Source of the DNA: Actinomycetota bacterium
GTDB taxonomy: Bacteria > Actinomycetota > Acidimicrobiia > Acidimicrobiales > Iamiaceae
NCBI GenBank assembly: GCA_017882935.1
Contig: JADGOP010000077.1
Coordinates: forward strand, 1 to 8,675
Direction: 5' to 3'
DNA length: 8,675 nucleotides
Numbering within the stretch: the first letter of the stretch is position 1; each line of letters starts with the position of its first letter. The position numbers were made by a program, and so were the translations under genes. Shown piece after piece: positions 5,938 through 8,675 of the stretch. Under the pieces are notes generated by a model that saw only the letters and a list, made by a program, of their open reading frames with translations, did not search any database and was not told the DNA's origin.

Positions 5938-6731
5938 CGGCCGCGCCCGCGCGTCCTCGGCCCGCGTGGTGGGCGGTCGCGATCCCCTCCGAACACGGCG
6001 GGTGGGCCCTCTCGCTCGAGGCCGGTCTGCTCGGCCTCCTCGTGACGCCCTCCCTTCCCGGTCTGGGGCTCGCGCTCGCGGCGCTCGTCGCGTTCGTGGC
6101 GCGCACGCCGCTCAAGATCGCGCTGGTCGACCGGCGGCGGCACCGCCGGCTGCCGCGCACCCGGCTGGCCGAGCGGATCGCAGTCGGAGAGCTGGCCCTG
6201 CTCCTCTGCCTGGGTGTCGGCGTGATCGCCACCGCAGGGTGGACCTGGTTGGTGCCCGTGGCCCTCGCGGTTCCGCTGGCCGGCGTGGAGCTGTGGTTCG
6301 ACATGCGCAGCCGCGGTCGTCGCCTGGTTCCCGAGCTGAGCGGTGCGGTCGGCATGGCCGCCACCAGCTCGGCGATCATCGTTGCCGGTGGCGGAGGTGC
6401 CCGCCTGGCCTTGGCCGCGTGGCTCCTCCTCAGCGCGCGGTCGGTCGCGTCGATCCCGTTCGCCAGGGCGCAGGTCGATCGGCTGCACCACGGAGCACGG
6501 CCCACCACGGTCAGCGACCGTGCACAGCTCGCGGCGGTCGGCCTCGCGGCGGTTGCCGCCGTCGTGGAGCCGAGCGTCGTCGTGGGCGTCGTGGCACTCG
6601 TGGTGGTCGCGGCGCTGCAGCTCGTGTGGGTCCGGCGCCCGCCGGTCCCCGCCAGGGTCCTCGGCATCCGTCAGGCGGCGGTGGGGCTCTCGCTCATCGT
6701 CGCCACCGCACTCGGGGTGCACCTCCTGTGA
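5934..6731 (+). CDS. YwiC-like family integral membrane protein
   Basis: A 265-residue membrane protein with about eight hydrophobic segments (near residues 25-38, 42-57, 84-101, 103-120, 138-152, 156-170, 197-211 and 215-233, perhaps a ninth at 245-263). The N-terminal motif I-P-S-E-H-G-G-W (17-24) just before the first segment is the family signature. A basic cytoplasmic loop (about 65-81) and a conserved-looking polar loop R-S-V-A-S-I-P-F-A-R-A-Q (169-180) interrupt the membrane segments. The family is named after Bacillus subtilis YwiC, encoded near fnr and nitrate respiration genes; its biochemical role is unknown. The GTG at 5934 overlaps the Rrf2 stop by four bases and has a weak GGGA upstream, so translation is probably coupled. 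Its place between an Fe-S regulator and an Fe-S repair protein suggests a role in NO or redox stress at the membrane. Family assignment is fairly firm; function is not. Confidence 0.8.
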   Translation: MTAAPARPRPAWWAVAIPSEHGGWALSLEAGLLGLLVTPSLPGLGLALAALVAFVARTPLKIALVDRRRHRRLPRTRLAERIAVGELALLLCLGVGVIATAGWTWLVPVALAVPLAGVELWFDMRSRGRRLVPELSGAVGMAATSSAIIVAGGGGARLALAAWLLLSARSVASIPFARAQVDRLHHGARPTTVSDRAQLAAVGLAAVAAVVEPSVVVGVVALVVVAALQLVWVRRPPVPARVLGIRQAAVGLSLIVATALGVHLL

Positions 6732-6767
6732 CTGCGCCATCACCCCAGCCCACCGAACCGCTTCACC

Positions 6768-6774
6768 GAGAAGG
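6768..6774 (+). promoter_or_regulatory. Ribosome binding site supporting the GTG at 6785
   Basis: GAGAAGG lies ten bases before the GTG at 6785. It competes with a GGGGTG at 6714-6719, eight bases before the other in-frame GTG at 6728, which overlaps the YwiC stop as GTGA. The choice decides whether the RIC protein carries a 19-residue extra N-terminus. Confidence 0.4.
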
Positions 6775-6784
6775 CCGACACACC

Positions 6785-7501
6785 GTGATCCCCATCGACC
6801 CCGACAGCACGCTCGCCGACATCGTCACCGCCCATCCGTCCGCGGCCCGGCTGTTCGAACGTCACGACCTCGACTACTGCTGCGGGGGATCGCGGACCCT
6901 GTCCGAGGCGTGCGTCGAGGGAGGTCTCGACCGGACCGCTGTCGTTGCCGACCTGGCCGAGCACGCCATGGGCGACGCCTCGGTCCCCCTGACGGCGCTG
7001 GGCCTGGGCGAGCTCGTCGACCACATCGAGGCCACGTACCACGTGCCCCTGTGGAGCGAGCTCGACCGCCTGGACTCGCTCCTGGCGAAGGTGGTGGGGG
7101 TCCACGGGGCACGCCATCCGGAGCTCCACTCGGTCCGTGACGCGTTCCGGAGGCTGAGGGCCGACATCGAGCCCCACCTCCGGGACGAGGAGCACACGAT
7201 CTTCCCGGCGATCCGCCGGTTGAACGTTGCGCCGTCCCGGGAAGCGGCGCCCGTGGGCCTGATCGAGGCCATCGACGGCCTCGCTCGTGAGCACGACGTG
7301 GCTGGCGCGCTGCTCAGCGATCTCCGGGCGGTGACCGGCGGCTACCGGGTGCCGGACGACGGGTGTGCGGCGTACCGCGCCTGCTTCGGGGGTCTCGCCG
7401 ACCTCGAGGCCGATCTCCACCTGCACGTGCACACGGAGAACAACGTGCTGTTCCCGGCCGCCGACCGGGTCGCCCGGCGACTCGCCCCGGCCGCACCGTG
7501 A
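6785..7501 (+). CDS. Iron-sulfur cluster repair di-iron protein (RIC/ScdA/YtfE family)
   Basis: A 238-residue cytosolic protein of the RIC family, which restores Fe-S clusters damaged by nitric oxide or oxidants and may also handle NO directly. The N-terminal ScdA domain carries D-Y-C-C-G-G at residues 30-35. The C-terminal hemerythrin-like domain has the histidines and glutamates that bind the di-iron centre. By alignment with E. coli YtfE these are His86 (T-Y-H), His131 and Glu135 (H-L-R-D-E-E), His170 (R-E-H-D), and His214 and Glu218 before N-N-V-L-F-P. Length is slightly above the usual 220. I chose GTG 6785 because it puts the cysteine motif at the distance from the start seen in YtfE and ScdA; GTG 6728 would add 19 Pro/Thr-rich residues and give a third GTGA overlap in this operon. 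The stop overlaps the globin start (GTGA). Confidence 0.92.
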   Translation: MIPIDPDSTLADIVTAHPSAARLFERHDLDYCCGGSRTLSEACVEGGLDRTAVVADLAEHAMGDASVPLTALGLGELVDHIEATYHVPLWSELDRLDSLLAKVVGVHGARHPELHSVRDAFRRLRADIEPHLRDEEHTIFPAIRRLNVAPSREAAPVGLIEAIDGLAREHDVAGALLSDLRAVTGGYRVPDDGCAAYRACFGGLADLEADLHLHVHTENNVLFPAADRVARRLAPAAP

Positions 7502-7953
7502 GCCCCGTGCCGGCCGCGACACCCGACCATGCGCTGGCTCCTGCCGAAGCGCTGCGCCCCGACCTCGACCGGCGCTCGCGGATCCACGACCTCGTGATCG
7601 CGTTCTACCGCGAGATCGTGTTCGACGAGCTGCTCGGCCCGGTCTTCACCGAGGTGGCAGAGACCGACTGGTCCACCCACATCCCGAAGCTCATCGACTT
7701 CTGGTGCCGGATGCTGCTCGACGAACCGGGCTACGACGGCTTCGTCCTCGCGGCACACGAGCACGTCCACGACACCGAGGCCTTCCGGCTCGAGCACTTC
7801 GACCGCTGGTACGCGCTGTGGGTCGCCACGATCGACGACCGTTGGGCGGGTCCCCATGCCGAGCTGGCGAAGCAGCGCGCCTTGCGCATCGGCCGGACCC
7901 TCGCACGCCGACTCCTCGGAACCGGGTGGACACCCGACACGGGAGCTCCCTGA
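7498..7953 (+). CDS. Group III truncated hemoglobin
   Basis: A 151-residue 2-over-2 globin of truncated group III, with an N-terminal extension of about 25 residues. Visible globin landmarks are F-Y at 36-37 (Tyr37 as probable B10), Phe50 in P-V-F (probable CD1), H-I-P-K-L-I-D-F-W (61-69) with His61 as probable distal E7, His87 in A-A-H-E-H as probable proximal heme ligand, and H-F-D-R-W (100-104) with Trp104 as probable G8. Tyr B10 and Trp G8 are typical of globins that bind O2 tightly and react with NO. Relatives such as Campylobacter Ctb are induced by NO, though their exact chemistry is debated. The GTG at 7498 overlaps the RIC stop by four bases and lacks a Shine-Dalgarno sequence, so translation is coupled. 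It is the last gene of the module. Family is firm; position assignments are by eye. Confidence 0.88.
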   Translation: MSPVPAATPDHALAPAEALRPDLDRRSRIHDLVIAFYREIVFDELLGPVFTEVAETDWSTHIPKLIDFWCRMLLDEPGYDGFVLAAHEHVHDTEAFRLEHFDRWYALWVATIDDRWAGPHAELAKQRALRIGRTLARRLLGTGWTPDTGAP

Positions 7954-7999
7954 GGCGTACCGTCCTGGCTACGGCAGAACCGAGCAATGGGGGTAGGGC

Positions 8000-8293
8000 A
8001 TGGCAGCGCAACTCATCCTTCAGTTCGAAGGCGTCTCCGAGGCCGAGTACTGGGCGGTCAACGAGAAGCTGGGCATCTCGCACGACCAGTCGGCGGGGTG
8101 GCCCGAGGGCATCCAGACGCACACCGCCGGCTTCGCCGACAGCGGTGCGTTCGTCGTCACCGAGGTGTGGGACTCGCAGGAGGCCCAGGGTCGGTTCATG
8201 GAGTCACGCCTCGGCCCCGCTCTCCACGAGGTCGGCCTTCCGGCACCGTCGAGCATCACGTGGATCGAGCTCTTCGGGCAGAAGCTGGTCTGA
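8000..8293 (+). CDS. Small protein, possible dimeric alpha/beta-barrel (ABM-like) fold
   Basis: A 97-residue protein I cannot assign to a named family with certainty. The pattern fits a ferredoxin-like dimeric alpha/beta barrel: a first strand L-I-L-Q-F-E (residues 5-10), a helix with E-A-E-Y-W-A-V-N-E-K-L-G, an H-T-A-G-F motif, a strand F-V-V-T-E-V-W-D (51-58), then a helix S-Q-E-A-Q-G-R-F-M-E-S-R-L (59-71) and a final strand W-I-E-L-F. The strand-then-helix step with E-V-W-D-S is common in antibiotic-biosynthesis-monooxygenase-like proteins. The ATG at 8000 has strong GGGGG and AGGG runs just upstream (7989-7998). It follows the globin by 46 bases and may be transcribed from its own weak promoter or by read-through. 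No signal peptide or membrane segment is visible, so a cytosolic place is likely. Confidence 0.75.
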   Translation: MAAQLILQFEGVSEAEYWAVNEKLGISHDQSAGWPEGIQTHTAGFADSGAFVVTEVWDSQEAQGRFMESRLGPALHEVGLPAPSSITWIELFGQKLV

Positions 8294-8357
8294 CCCACGC
8301 GCGGCCCGAACGGTGGCGGCGGAGCCTGCTCACGCGCCGTCGCCGCGGGTCCGCCGG

Positions 8358-8675
8358 CTAGAGGGGGAAGGTCTCGCCCACGAGCTCTTCGGACCGCGCC
8401 CACAGCGCCCGCGCCGTGTCGGGGTCGAGTGCGTACCCCATGACGCCGGGCACCTCGTCGGTGTCGGTGACGATCGGCGCCACGTTGCAGTCCTCGCAGA
8501 ACCTGCCGCCGATCTCGTCGGCGTCGGCCACCGTGGCCGCCCAGACCTGGGTCGCCGCACCCTCCGGCACCGACTTCCACACGTTCGGCCGGTTCCCGCG
8601 GGCGGCGATGAGCTGGGTCAGCGTGTCGTCGGTGAGGTGGCGCGCCAGCTCCGTCATGATGCCGCCGGGGTGCAG
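8358..8675 (-). CDS. Short-chain dehydrogenase/reductase, C-terminal part (cut by window edge)
   Basis: The last 105 residues of a short-chain dehydrogenase of the extended-C-terminus, WW-domain-oxidoreductase/retinol-dehydrogenase-like type. The frame is open to the window edge and starts with L-H-P-G-G-I-M-T-E-L, the P-G segment after the catalytic Y-x-x-x-K that contacts the cofactor. Further on are K-S-V-P-E-G-A-A-T (substrate-loop helix) and F-C-E-D-C-N-V-A, a C-terminal motif seen in this subgroup, then A-L-W-A-R-S-E-E-L-V-G near the end. The Rossmann fold and catalytic residues lie to the right of the window. An internal ATG in M-T-E-L is not the real start. The gene converges on the 97-residue protein gene, with 64 bases between stops. 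The substrate is unknown. Confidence 0.88.
   Translation of the reverse strand: MHPGGIMTELARHLTDDTLTQLIAARGNRPNVWKSVPEGAATQVWAATVADADEIGGRFCEDCNVAPIVTDTDEVPGVMGYALDPDTARALWARSEELVGETFPL

Noticed and set aside
5838..6743. 301-codon open frame on the minus strand opposite the YwiC-like gene
   Set aside because: Low-complexity Arg/Gly/His/Glu-rich antisense shadow; the plus strand encodes a clear membrane protein.
8317..8356. Possible terminator hairpin in the convergent gap (7-bp arms CGGCGGA and TCCGCCG)
   Set aside because: The loop is 26 bases, there is no T-run on either strand, and arms of this kind are frequent by chance at this GC content.

Overview
High-GC, densely packed DNA with many GTG starts, 4-base start/stop overlaps, a probable F420-dependent luciferase-like enzyme and Rrf2 and HxlR regulators. 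This points to an actinobacterium, perhaps of the Acidimicrobiia type; the assignment is an inference from gene content and codon use. I see no rRNA, tRNA, insertion sequence, phage gene or CRISPR array, and no gene-free stretch over 300 bases. The largest gene-free gap is about 95 bases.

Left part (1-2825). The 3' end of an NADP-dependent MDR oxidoreductase converges on a leftward three-gene unit: SRPBCC protein, HxlR regulator, DUF427 protein. A rightward LLM-class oxidoreductase diverges from this unit. The 94-base divergent gap holds an imperfect 23-bp inverted repeat that overlaps -10-like sequences on both strands, a good candidate operator for the HxlR protein.

Middle part (2850-5453). 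A leftward operon encodes an aldo/keto reductase, an ABC ATPase and an ABC-2 type permease. ATPase and permease overlap by 11 bases and form one exporter of unknown substrate.

Right part (5516-7953). This is the most interesting region. A rightward, tightly coupled operon encodes an Rrf2 regulator with three C-terminal cysteines (NsrR-like), a YwiC-like membrane protein of unknown function, a RIC/ScdA/YtfE-type di-iron iron-sulfur repair protein and a group III truncated hemoglobin. I read this as a self-contained nitrosative-stress module: sensing by an Fe-S regulator, NO/O2 chemistry by the globin, repair of damaged Fe-S centres by RIC, and an unassigned membrane component. Its promoter appears to give a leaderless mRNA and carries a small perfect palindrome between the -10 and the start codon.

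Right end (8000-8675). A 97-residue protein of unassigned function with a good ribosome binding site converges on the C-terminal part of a short-chain dehydrogenase cut by the window edge.
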